Of a DNA stretch of 64,000 bases, positions 22,851 to 35,000 are shown one piece after another. A program made the translations under genes and the position numbers. The notes below the pieces were generated by a model, which ran no database searches, had not been told where the DNA came from, and worked only from the letters and a program-made list of their open reading frames with translations. The stretch is from NCBI GenBank assembly GCA_963662175.1, contig OY759218.1:7990001-8054000 (forward strand), given 5' to 3'. Numbering within the stretch: position 1 is the first letter of the stretch; each line of letters begins with the position of its first letter. Source of the stretch: Aradus depressus. Taxonomy: Eukaryota; Arthropoda; Insecta; Hemiptera; Aradidae.

Positions 22851-24081
22851 TTCGGGGCTCACTGTGACTTGAAGAAGTAGCATAGAATCGCCACGAATCG
22901 TACCGACTATTCTCTGAAAGAAGTGCCGAAAAAAAAGGATCTGAGGCATATTATGTACTCATAACCCAGCTGTCGCAAACAGGTAGGTTCTATTTTCCTA
23001 TTCTATTTTCCGGCCGCAATAATTACAAAATAAAAAAATTAGTTACGCGCTTCCCTCAAAAAGCATGTGATACGTCCTACGAAGGGCGAGTTATATCGCA
23101 TTCCTTATCACACACACACACACACGAAAATGGCAATATGTGCACAACTAAAAAAATCGAACTAGGGATGGAAACATGATTTACTTAATAATAATCAACA
23201 CTTTTGCGAGTTATTGCGAAACACTAATAATAAAGAAAACTATAATAATAAAGAAACATGAACGCTTTTAAATATTTTCTATTCCATAAGAATATACAAG
23301 TGGAAGCACTTTCGGTATTGCTAACATCCTCAGCCATGACTTAAAAAATACTAAGGGAAAGTGTCGTATCTGTCCCCCTCTCCTTATCCCTGAAGATTCC
23401 CCATGTGTCATTAATATTTTCCTTTCTCCAAGCAATGTCTTAAACATTATTTGATTGAATAAAATAAAAATTAACTGTTATCTTTAAATTAGATATCCGA
23501 ATAATAAACGAAAATTGAACTAACAAGGGGCTCCGACCCTGTGACCTTCGGTCGCTAACCCCAGGGCTCGCTTAGCTCACATTTGCCTGCGCAGGTTCCT
23601 GGACGCGGTATAAAAAAGAGAAGATGAGTTAATTGAGAGAATGTGAGTTAGGTAATTTCATGTAATGTCACTTTTACGTCATTTTCTCCCACTATTTTCA
23701 ACATTTAAAAAAACGAAAATCAGGTTCATTCTGAGGGCATTAGGTATGAAAGGTAAGCGTCTGGAGTAAGCAAAGTTTTTTCTACACTCATCAAGCACAA
23801 CAAAATTAAGAAAGATGCATCACTCTAGGACGTTTCGTCGAGCTACACTGGTAAGCGCAAGAGTTCAATCTTCTTAACACTTAAGAGTCAAATAGTTTCG
23901 GTTCACGATATAGACTTTTCCAAGTCTATGTCAAATTTGGAGTTTATAGCCCCAGCGAACCGGGCTGTAAATTTTGATCAACCATTTCTAGCGTTCCGTC
24001 TATATTTACATAGATAATAGTAACGATAAAAAATCATAATAATATGAACAAATATAATGAGAGTAATATGAACAAATATAA
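22851..24081. other. No gene supported; possible tRNA-like remnant near 23520-23620
   Basis: A short (CA)n run is at 23110-23125. On the minus strand 23620-23520 reads 'gagctaagcgagccctgggg' then 'tcacagggtcggagcccctt', loosely like A- and B-box words. It is too degenerate to call. The rest shows nothing recognisable. Confidence 0.35.
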
Positions 24082-24142
24082 TAATCTTTTATTTATATAC
24101 ATTAATTCATTTAATAAATTAATGTATATAAATAAAAGATTA
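24082..24142. repeat. Perfect 26-bp inverted repeat, 9-base loop
   Basis: The arm at 24082-24107 (taatcttttatttatataca...) is the exact reverse complement of 24117-24142, with a 9-base loop. Just upstream 'taatatgaacaaatata' is repeated twice. No transcription unit is seen nearby. It may be a small foldback or palindromic insertion. Confidence 0.9.
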
Positions 24143-24439
24143 ATAAATAAAAAATATAAAATTTTGAGAATATGACTTATTTAGCAGAGAGGATTAAAGG
24201 AAAACATGTGATTTCGATGAAAACTCAATATCAGAACTATTAAATTAATTGTCCTACACTACAAATAGCTGAGGGTAAAATTATAGGTTGGACTAATGAA
24301 GGACAGGTTCAGAAGAGACAGGATATCACATCACTATCAAACCACAACCCAATTCCATCCATGTAAATAGTAAACTTTTGAAACGACCTACGGGTCAGCT
24401 CATCAGAATTCACCCAGCTGGCAATAATTTAGATAACTA

Positions 24440-26660
24440 ACAGAACGGGTCATGGGCCACCTCCTTTCCAGAGACCTATTAACCAAGAAGTAACTGCAAA
24501 ATTTAAAAGACCTAGGAATACTTAAACATGTTTGGCATTCAGAATAGGCTAGCCCGGTAATTTCGGTCCTCAAGTCTGTTGGAAAGATGCGTCGATTTTA
24601 AACCAAGGATCAATAAACTAGCTTGGACATTACCCTATATCTAGGCGTGTTGATAATCCAGAGTAATGTTACCAATTGCACGATGTTTTACAAGTTAAAT
24701 CTTTCCATGGCGTACCAACAAGTCAATTTGGCTGAATCGTCTATATCTAATATTATTATAAATACTTACCTCGGTCTGTTCCAATACCAGAGGTTAACGT
24801 ACGATGTTAGCGCTGCCCCCTCCATTTTCCAATGCATTATGGACGTAACTTAGAGGGACTTAGAGGAAGTAAGTTGCTATTTTGACGATGTTCTGGTAAG
24901 GGACATATTAACCTTAGTGAATGTCAGGCTAGACTGACTAGTTTTGGAACGCCTTAATTTATATAATGTAAAGGTCAGTTTCCAAAAATCAATTTTTTAT
25001 CAATTATCCGTACCATTTATGGGGTTTATTCCAGAATATTGTGGCAGAATTAAGCCACAACCCGAGAAAGTTAAGGCTTTACGGGAACCTCCGGCTCCCA
25101 CTGATAAATCAGCTCAAGTCATACCTGGGTTTAGTTATCTATTATAATCAGTTCGTTCCTATGTCCTCTCATAGTTACACACATTGTATGAATTAACAAA
25201 GCTTAATACAACTTGAAAGCGGAATGAAGCCTGTCAGAAAGCCATTGATGAAAGTAAAATACCCATACCAGAGAAAATGGCTCTAGATTCTGTTTGACCC
25301 CAGTAAGCCGGTCACAGTCACAGCTACAGTTCGCAGTATGCAGCAGGTGCCGAATTAAGCCATCTGGTTGATGGACTTGAGAAACCAGTTTATTTTACAT
25401 CTATGAAGTTAAATCAAGCGCAGTCCCGGTACAGGCAGATGGAACGTGAGGTCTTAGTCATTATTTTCACCCTATGGGTTTCACAAATTTTTGATGGGCA
25501 TTTTACCTCGGTCACAGACCACCAGCCTCTGTAGTCCATCATCATCCACCCTCATAAGAGAATACCACAAATAAAATAGATTACAGCGCTGGGCGGAAAT
25601 TATACCTTATACGTTTCATTCAGATTGAATAAAAGAAAGGCCGGAGAATACCAAATTCAGACGCATTGTCACAGTTACCACTAACCGAAACCATGCGTAA
25701 TAAGTTACCTTGCTCCCTGCTCTTGATGAAATTAATGCTCAGGTCCAAGTAAATTTGTGTAATTCAAATTCTCCCATCAATTTTGCGGTTGTGGCAACTA
25801 AGACCCAGTCTGACTCTATGTTCCGGCAACTTATTCAGGTCTGCAATTACCATGGGGAAAGCTATCTCAATTGTTTTTTATTTTAACTTCGCAATGAATT
25901 AACAGAGGTTTATCCTCTGTGGGTGTAGAGTCGTAAATGCAGCGACAGGTATTAGAAATTAAGCATATAAAGCACGTTGTGGTCATTACAAAAAATGATA
26001 CTTAACATTTTTTTTTTTTTTACAGAGAGAATTTGAAACACTTAATAAAAAATAAAGAAAAACATAACAAAAAACAACACAATAGGCCTACTCTGGCCGC
26101 GTTGACACCATCAGCCCTCCAAAAAAAAGAAAGGTATTAGAAAGTAAGAAATAAAACGTTAGCCGGTAGTGTTTGATGGTCCAATATTGAAGCTACTTAA
26201 ATAAGTTTATTCAGTCATGGCGTCAGTTTGCGGTTCATGACTCGGCACCAAAGGTGTATGCTGTACCAAGTGAGTTGCGCTCTCATCCCAGGGAAACTCT
26301 ACACCTTGAATTTATGTCAGCATATATGGTCAGCAGGTTCTAGTATTGATCGATGCCCATACACGATGGGTAGAAGGGTCCAGATTAATACGGTTGGTGA
26401 CCAAAATGTTCAGTACCTTCGGCACCCTACTACTATCATAACGGATAAAAACCCACTATTTACATTCTATTTGTTTTACAACTTTTGTGAAATTAATAAC
26501 ATAGCTGAGAGCCTTTAGGCTCTCCATTAACAGGTTAAAGACAACTCAAGTGTTCACAGCAGCCCAAGTAGATTGTGTGCTCTTTCGAAATCAAACTATA
26601 GCGCTTGGCACGTTACCAGCAGTCAAACTGCTCTTCTTCAAGCCGCGAACAGAGTTGGAC
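24440..26660 (+). pseudogene. Ty3/gypsy LTR retrotransposon pol, heavily decayed
   Basis: The plus strand carries, in shifting frames, the ordered parts of gypsy pol. Reverse transcriptase covers 24680-24850 (FYKLNLSMAYQQVNLAESS, the S-x-LDL-x-xAYxQ block, and SAAPSIFQCIMD). The RT connection is near 24945-25147 (VPFMGFIPEYCGRIKPQPEK). RNase H is near 25360-25540 (EKPVYFTSMKLNQAQSRYRQ, MEREVLVIIF, VTDHQPL). Integrase is near 26300-26640 (VLIDAHTRW, TTIITDKNPLF, then NFCEINNIAES). The YxDD catalytic motif near 24880 survives only as FDDV after a frameshift. Many stops and indels show a dead copy. Neither LTR was identified. Confidence 0.9.
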
Positions 26661-26992
26661 GAAAATAATAAATACATTTTCGAAGTTGATCTAACACAAT
26701 TTTTTGTAATTATATTTTTATAATTATTACTGATTATCACACAAACTCATGAAATATTAAGTCAAAGGAGTAAGCACTGTCTGCTAAACAATTGACTAAT
26801 AAAATCAAAATAAATTTTAATTTCTAACAGAAGACAAAAAATATATATATATTTTTTTAAATTTATTTATTTGCAATCTATATACAATTAATATAATGAG
26901 CAAATTCGGTAACTATATGCATGAGTGTCTATGCCACATGTTGGGAGAGGCCAGCTAGCGCTGACACTCCCTAGAAACTAATACAATGTTTA
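26661..26992. other. AT-rich spacer between gypsy and Jockey relics
   Basis: TA-rich. The T-rich stretch at 26853-26876 could hold the decayed poly(A) tail of the Jockey element on the minus strand. No gene. Confidence 0.4.
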
Positions 26993-28670
26993 GATTTCAC
27001 TTAGAAGATCTCGAGGCCACCTCCTATTCACACGGCGTGGAGGATTGTCAGGGTGGGATTGAGAGGATAGGACTTGTGCAAATGGGTTAGGATGGGATGA
27101 AAGTTTATTGTGGAAATTTAAAAATCGGGATTGGACGAGTTCTTGGACGGTTGGGATGTTTAGGTCTTCATGGAGTAATTTATTGGTGACGTAGAAAGGA
27201 GCTTCACAATTCGACGAAGGACTTTGGACTGGAAAGCTTGGATGTGGTTTATATTGGATTGTTTGGCTGTACCCCATAGTTCGAGGCCGTATGTCCATAT
27301 TGGGCGTATTATAGTCTTGTAAATGGTCAGTTTGTTGGCAGTAGAAAGTTTTGATTTTGGTCCAAGTAGTCTACGTAGTAGTCCGTAACGTCGATTCAAC
27401 TCTTGTCGTTTAAGTCGTGTGTGTGGGTGGATAGGAATGTCGGCAGTATATATGCTGTAGAGGATAGGGCCAAGGATGCTTCCTTGGGGGGACACCGGCC
27501 CGAACAGGCACGCGTTCTGAGTACTCTGAGCCTATGCGGACTTTGAAGTGACGATCATAAAGATAGGATTGGAGGATGAGGTAGTAGGTACTGGGAAGAA
27601 AGTGTTTCAGTTTGAAGAGCAGCCCGGGGTGCCAGACTCGATCAAAGGCTTGCGCCACGTCAAGAAAGACACCTACGCAATACTGTTTGCATTCTAGAGC
27701 ATTAGAAATGCAATCGACAACCCGAAAACACTGTTGGACAGTGGAGTGTTGAGATCGAAACCCAAACTGGTGTTTGGGCAGTATGGAGTGGGATTCGAGG
27801 ATAGGAATAAGGCGTTTTAATAGAAGTTTTTTTAGGACTTTTGAAAATACAGGGAGTAGACTTATGGGACGGTATGAGGAAACATTGGAGAGGTTTTTGT
27901 TGGGAAGGAATAACTGACATAATGGAATATTTCCACTGTATAGGAAAATAGGTGGTTCTCAGGATAGAGTTGTAAATAATGGATAGAAAAAGGATTGCTT
28001 TGCGCGGTAGGTTACGTAGGATTTTCCCTGTTATAAGATCAAATCCAGGAGATTTTCTGGTGGGGATGTTTTGGAGTTGAAATTCGACTTCAGAGGGATG
28101 AAAGGCTTTAAGAGGTGGGGAAAGAGGTAAAGGACTGCTTAAGAATTTTTCAACTTGAGATGAGTGAGGGAGGTTAGAGTCTGGATGTGGAGTGAAAACA
28201 TCGCGTAGGTGGGAAGCGAATAGTTGAGCTTTCTCTTCGTCAGATCTGGCCCAGGAGCCATTTCCGTGTTTAACAGGATAGGAGAGGGACTGGCATTTTA
28301 GGATTTTTCGGGTGGCAGACCAGAGGGAGTTGTCTTGGGTAGAGAGGGAAGCTATGTAGTCGTTATAGTTATCAGATCGGAACTGTGATAGGAGGGTTTT
28401 AAGGTTTCGGGAAAGACGATTGAAGGTAGCTTTATCGGAAGGATATCAGGTTCGCTGCCACTGAGCACGAGCTCGACGTTTAGCAGAAAGAAGATCACGA
28501 ATGTGTTGAGGAAGTGAAGGGCTAGGTCTGGGGGTGCTGGGAGGTGGAGGAGTAGATGAAGCACTCCAGGCACAGTCCTGTATGGCTTTGGTAAACTGAT
28601 GTACTACCTCATCTATCTCGTTAGGAGTTTTCAGGGATACATTATAATCACATACAATAATGTTCCACAA
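26990..28670 (-). pseudogene. Jockey-clade LINE ORF2 with internal deletion of the catalytic centre
   Basis: The minus strand from 28670 reads the endonuclease/RT linker (LKTPNEIDEVVHQFTKAIQD, a Pro-rich stretch), then the RT N-terminal half with blocks in shifting frames (FGFRSQHSTVQQCF, VAQAFDRVWHPGLLFKLK, GSILGPILYSIYTADIPIHP). An extra C in the run near 27490 shifts the frame before GSILGP. Directly after IPIHPHT the frame continues as RLKRQELNRRYGLLRRLLG, which belongs about 110 residues further on. The F/Y-ADD motif and the following block are therefore missing. The C-terminal part ends at 26990 (PDNPPRRVNRRWPRDLL). Lies in the large last Patj intron, same strand as the gene. Confidence 0.92.
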
Positions 28671-28993
28671 ACATAAAAAAAAAAAAAAAGAATTTTTAGA
28701 AAATATTATTTATTCCACTAGATATATAGAAATGGGTGTATTCCCAACTTAGTTTTGAACCTATCCCCTTTCCCAAGAGGGGATGTTTTCAAAATGAAAC
28801 TGTGAACTTTCACTTTGAATTCGTTAAGTTGTGGTTAAAGATATTTTTAGAGAAAATATTGTTTTCTTTGTTTTCCTTCATTTTATTAAGTGTTCCGGAG
28901 GCCGAAGCGTCAGCTGGCAAGAGAAGCAAGCGGGGGAGGGGTCCCTAGAAAGTAAATAATATAAAAAAATTAGGTTAATATGATATAACTTAC

Positions 28994-29084
28994 TTGTCGT
29001 ATAACCAAATGGATCTTCCTTTTCTGGGTCCATAGCTATTTCTTCTTTGGAGCGTTTCACATTTCCAGCACTGGCCCGACTTAT
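28994..29084 (-). CDS. Patj: Patj exon: basic/acidic linker leading to the next PDZ domain
   Basis: 91 bp, enters in phase 0 and leaves after one base. Acceptor ...ctctgtttag before 29084, donor gtaagt after 28994. Reads [20 protein letters not shown] and [10 protein letters not shown]. The (D/E)xFGYT motif precedes the KIxxRYGxLxG lead-in of the following PDZ domain in this family. That exon was not found to the left, so the intron probably exceeds 28.9 kb or the exon lies outside the window. Confidence 0.88.
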
Positions 29085-32000
29085 CTAAACAGAGAAATAC
29101 AGAGAACTGGGATAAGATCACACATTGAACGGTCCTAGGCTACCGACAGTAACATTAACAATAACCATGTGTACGTAAGGCAATCCCCTCAAATGTTACA
29201 CTCAAGGTGCAAAGAAAAACCCAGGTATCTTCAGGTTGAAACTAAAAGTATTGCATTTGGAATTATGACAACAGCGGGTTTTTCTGCTTTGTACCCGACC
29301 CATTATAACCTTTAAACGGTAACAGACAAATAGATTCATGGATCAGTGACCTCGCGAATATAACAAAACATTTTATATATTTCATGATCCAAAGTAAATT
29401 CATTATATTTTGTTTTGTCAACATAATTGTAAACCGATACAGAACCCCCATCTCACAAGAGGCCTTATTATTTTAAAGTTTCCTTAACCAACATTTTGCT
29501 CATATAATTGACCAAAAAACAGAGTAATATTAGAAATACAGCATTCAAGTAGAAAATAAAATTATATAATAATATTCAGTTAAGCAATAATAATAAAAAA
29601 GAAAAAAAATAGGCTTACTGTACTTAATTCCAAGTTCATTTCGGAATGAACTGCCATTTATATAATAATAAATATACGCTTTGAAACTACACTTCAAATT
29701 CAATGCATTAAACAAAGTCAGCTAACACCTGTGTTTAACACTTTAGCGTTTGTTTTTAGTATCCAAATAGTTTTTTAAATACGTAAAAGGCGTGATATTA
29801 GCAGTGAATTCCATTTTTAAAAGTATTCTTATACTAAAAAATTATTTTCTTAATTGTAAAAAATTTAATTTTCTATTCATTCTAAGAAACCCTATTCAAT
29901 GTAACGCAATTCGTACAGAAAACAAATATGTACAAACAACACTGACAGTAGAAATTACTGACAAAAGCTGTTTACATTAATTTTTTTTTTATAGTGACTA
30001 TTAGTTGGGTCATAATTAAAAACAATATGGTTCTGCCTGGTGAACTAATTAAGATTTATGAGAAATTTATTGTAAATCTCAGACCAGATACGACAGGTAT
30101 TGTGTAACACACAAACTCAAAGCCTACTGACTCAAAATGAAACACTTCGCTTCCCTCGGTCATTAAATTCTGTGAAGTAATGTCGCAGATAAGATCTCTA
30201 TATTTACCATTTTAGCAACAACAGCTTTACAGCCTAAGCAAGTGTGTCACAAGGAAGGGCACTGTAGCACGGCATAAAATAACGTGAGATAAATTTTTAC
30301 TGACCGGAGAAATTAAATTTAATGTGAAAATTTATCATTCAATTACATTTTTAATTCAGTTCGGATATATTCTTTTATAAGCCATTAGTAGGTTCACCCC
30401 TACTATGTCTGTTGTAACTTAGTTACAACTTAACTATCAAAGAAGTGTAGGGCCTGATATGTACATGATTAAAGCTCTCAGAATTAGATCAGTGAATGTG
30501 TAAATAAAGCACAGATTACTACTTTACTGAAATTATTGAAATTCAAAGGTTCAACAATGGAAATTATTGAAAATCATGATAAATAATTCCAAATGAACGA
30601 CTTACCTGTACTCCTGCGGCAGTTTTTGTGCGCCCCTCCAAATCTCTGGAATCTTCCTCTTCACTCTCCTCCGAAGAACTTGAACTGGCTTTCCTCTCTT
30701 CAGCTTTTCCAAAATGTTCACTTGACTGATTTGAATCCTGGAAAAACAAAATGTAGTTGTCACAATATTTTAGTGGGATTATAATAACTCCATTTTCCAG
30801 TAATAAGCTAGAATATATTGTGCTATCTAAGGCTTCTCTGGGATAATTTTTGGTTAATTTTTTCGGTATTTCTTTCAAATGTGTCTTCATATTTGACATT
30901 TCGGCACAATTTCACGTCTCTTCTTCAAGTCACAACAAACGTTCATTGTGACCCGAAAAAGGTATGTGTAATTGTCCCGAAATGTTGTTAAATCTGAAGA
31001 CCATTTTGAAAGAAGAGCATAAACGGCTCTACACTAATAGATTATTTATAACATAGCGTACCAAACTCTTGGAGCCAGGGAAGGATGAGGGGACATTCTC
31101 TGTTGATGTGTAAGGTGCTCCAAGAGAAGGCTCATTGAATTCTCGGGTGGCTAAACCTTCAGATATTGACTCTCCGTCAGGGTTCTGAAAATAGTTACCA
31201 AATTACAACAAATATAACTCCGTCATTACACTAACTGTTATTCAGATTTTTTTTATGAGCACAAAAAAAATAAATAAATAAACATTTTACTGGAAAATTT
31301 TTTACATTTATAGACTCCAGATGTGCAATTAGTCAATCTCTCAAAATTAATCTAGTGAGCATTTCTGTTCAAAGTCATTAGACAGAAGAGAGTCAGAGCT
31401 TTCAGACACTACTTAAACTTCAAAAATCGTTTGTATAAGACATTTATATTGCAGCGCAATTCAACAAACAATATTTACCAAATTAATAAACTATATAACG
31501 AGGAGTGAGGCAGGCTCTAAAAATGAAACTCCGTGCACATACGGAGTCCACAGAGGTCTACAACAGGAAATTATACCATAAGAGAAAAACTCTTCTTCAG
31601 GCCTCTAAAACCAATCGAACTACACAGGAAAATCAATCGGTGTCTACACAGAAACCTAACAAATCATACAAAATTTCAAGTCGAAACGTTCATCAAACTA
31701 ACAGTTTATAGGATTATGGAGTTGAAACCCCCTCCCCTTCCAAGTGGTCGATTCAGATAAAAATCAAAATACGTGTCGCCTTATTGGGTCCTGGACACTC
31801 CTTTGGCCGAAATTGGCTGCATATCAATAGGCGTCGTCCTTAAGGGGATCTGGATACACAAAAAAATGATTGTATCGATATATTTATTATATCGTGAATT
31901 ATCGTGTCCACAGACGAACAAGTTATGAACCTCAATATTCAGCAAGGTGGCGACTTTGCCTCAATTCCCAGCTGCATCAGAAGTCTATAACTGGGAAACT

Positions 32001-35000
32001 ATATAAACCTTTCCCCACCTCTCCAGAGTCAGTCTTCTACTGTGTATTGTAATGTATAAATGTTGTAAATTTAAAATAAAACAATTTTTTTTTTAAGTGA
32101 TTTTCCTTGAGAAAATATATAAGTTACACATATAATTTTTTTTTAACTTTTGGATTCAGGGGACCGGAAACATGAAATTCCGGTGAAAACTTTACATCCA
32201 ATTACTGCCCGATTATAAGTCAAATATGAGTCAATCTTGATATAAACTGTAGGATTAATTAAACGTAATGAGTCTAGTTTAATAAAAATAAAAATAAATT
32301 ATAATCAACAAAGATTAATTGTTTTACCCATTGGACGAGTGACTGGACGAGGAAGGTAACGGGATTGCCGGCTGACCTGATGACGTTGACGGCCCGTTCG
32401 TGGCTAGCCAAGCGCAGATCTACTCCATCCACTTCTAAGATCCGATCACCTGTCTACACAAGAAAATATCTTATTAGAAAAAAACAGCCAACTAGGTTTA
32501 TACACAGATATATATGACGTATTGTTACAACTTATTTTAAGCTACGAAAACAACTGACTTCATTTATCAGACTTATAATTATCAACTTATTCCATCATGT
32601 TTAGAAATATGGATAATTATTTATCTTTTTTCAAAATATTTACAATATTACGTTAAGAGAGGTTAAGAAAAATAACTCTTTTACAGAACTTTCCATTAAA
32701 AATTAGTAGAAAAATAAATAGTTATGAAAAGTATAAAATGTGAAAAGCCATCCAACTTAATGGAGGCAGAAGAGGCCGTGGGGGCTCGAGTGATCCCCAC
32801 TGCCCTCTCGCCCCGCCAATCACTCTCCAGCAGTGGAGGCAGGCCAAGAAGGAAAGGAGAGTTGAAGGTAAGAAGATTACATGAGAGGAGAAGCTGGTCA
32901 TCAGCATTTTTGCTACAGTAGCAGGTCTCTCGGCCGGCGCAGCCTCAGTCTTCGGGGGAATTATCTAGATGGGAATGGGATGACAAGAGTCGAGCCACTG
33001 GATTAACATGGGAAGAAAGGCTAGAGTGGAATTTAGAGAAGCGGGACTTGATGAGGTCAATAACATAGGGGATTTTAAGGTCACTATGGAGGGTAAGGTT
33101 GGACACATAGAAGGGTGCATCGACAATTGTTCTTAGGACTTTGGATTGGAAGGACTGGATACGCTTGATGTTAGATGGCTTAGATTTAGTATCTAAAATA
33201 TAATTCTGAACGGACTCTTTTCAATCTTCCTAATTTCCTTGACTCACTGCTTCTTAATAATAATGCTAATTTACACAAAGTAACTATTCGAAAAAAATTG
33301 AAATTTATGATAACATTTAATATATTAATTCCAGTATAAAATTAATTTCATAAAAACAAATAAATTCTTAAATAGAAGAAATAAATAGAACTTCGACAAT
33401 TAATCCAATACACAACTGATTATTTTTTTCAAATAATTTCCTCCAGATGTATTTACACATTACCAAATACTATACTCGGAATTCCATCAGGGAGCCTAAT
33501 AAACATTTATGCTAAGTTTGATGGAAATCTAAGACCGGATGCGACTGCTTTCGTATAATAAATACAAGCAAATTCTGGACCAGGCAATTCAATTTGTAGA
33601 CGTCGCTTCACTCAATTGAAGAAAAATATACACTCTACTCCCGTCTAACAGGAGTGAGGGCAGACACCACGGATAAAGCAAAACTACGGTTAACCCAAAG
33701 GCTAATGTTTTTCTTTCGAAATGTAGGTTGAGGTTAAATTATGATGAGTACTCCAGGGAAGAAATAGTATAATTGGAAGTATTCGTTCATTACTAGAACC
33801 TTACTCTTCCTGGAATCTTACTTTTTTTCCACCGTTCTCTTACCGTGAGATGGAAAGTGTGATCTCGCTCATCGAATAATTACGCCATTCATTCTTTCTT
33901 TCTTGCAATAGTATTTATACATTTCAACACTTTTATACAATAAAAAAACAATAGTTTTTGCGGAGGGCTTTCTTTATTTGCGTGAGGTTGTTTCCCATCA
34001 TCTATCTTATTGATTTAAACAATTTTCATGGTCACGAAAATATCCCGGTTAAGCCGCAACATGGTTGATTCGCCCCGGAAAATTGGGAATAGAGTGTATA
34101 TTTGAGTGGAACAAAAGCAGAAGTGCATACCTTAAGCTCCGCTGTTCGGTCGGCTGGACTGTTTGGCAGAATATTTTTTATAAAAACCCCAGAGATGACA
34201 GAGCTACAATCAGGCCTTGAATTATATATGTCTACCTAAAAATACATTTAAAAATTAATATATAAATTAATGTGTAATTAATTAAAATTTATATATATAT
34301 ATATATATTATTTATTTGCGTGCAATACAAATGTCACCCTGTCCCATATACGAGTATACACACACAACATGTTAGTCCATTAGTCCAAACTCAGCATCAA
34401 GTAGAAGAGAACACAAACCGTACATCAAAAAAAGAGACATAAATGAAGAGAATAACACAAGCACAATTAGAAAAAAGAGAGGGCTCTCAACCATGGAAAC
34501 AGGGACAAAACACGACTGAAAATAAATAACATTAATAGCAAATAATAATTATAAAAATATTAGGTTTTAACATTTGAAGTTTCAGCTTTTATTATTCAAA
34601 GAAAAAGAAAATTACAATAAGAAAATAATTAAATAATCAAAATAGACTCCATTACACTCCTTAAACTTCTGCCAACCTGTAGTTAGGTCATACATGCCAG
34701 TGCTTTGAAACACTAAGATTCTAGTGTAATGGTAAAATTAATGATAATTCGGGAAGGTGCAACACTGCTTGCATTTAATCTCGATGAAATTAAAATCTGT
34801 TTTTTCACTGACAGAACAATAAAATATGAATTAAAGCTGGGATGTTCTTAATACACCGCATAAATTACTAGAAACCCCTGATCGGGCCTAAGTAGCAAAA
34901 ATATATGATTTAAAAGCGAATATACTTAAAAAAAAAAAAAAAACTATTCACGCTAAGTGTCATATCGCCTTCATTAACCAAAAATGATAGCCAATTTTAT

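Noticed and set aside
1..28993. Next Patj exon expected to encode KIxxRYGxLxG and a further PDZ domain
   Set aside because: Looked for on the minus strand; no frame with the motif and splice sites was found, so it is probably outside the window.
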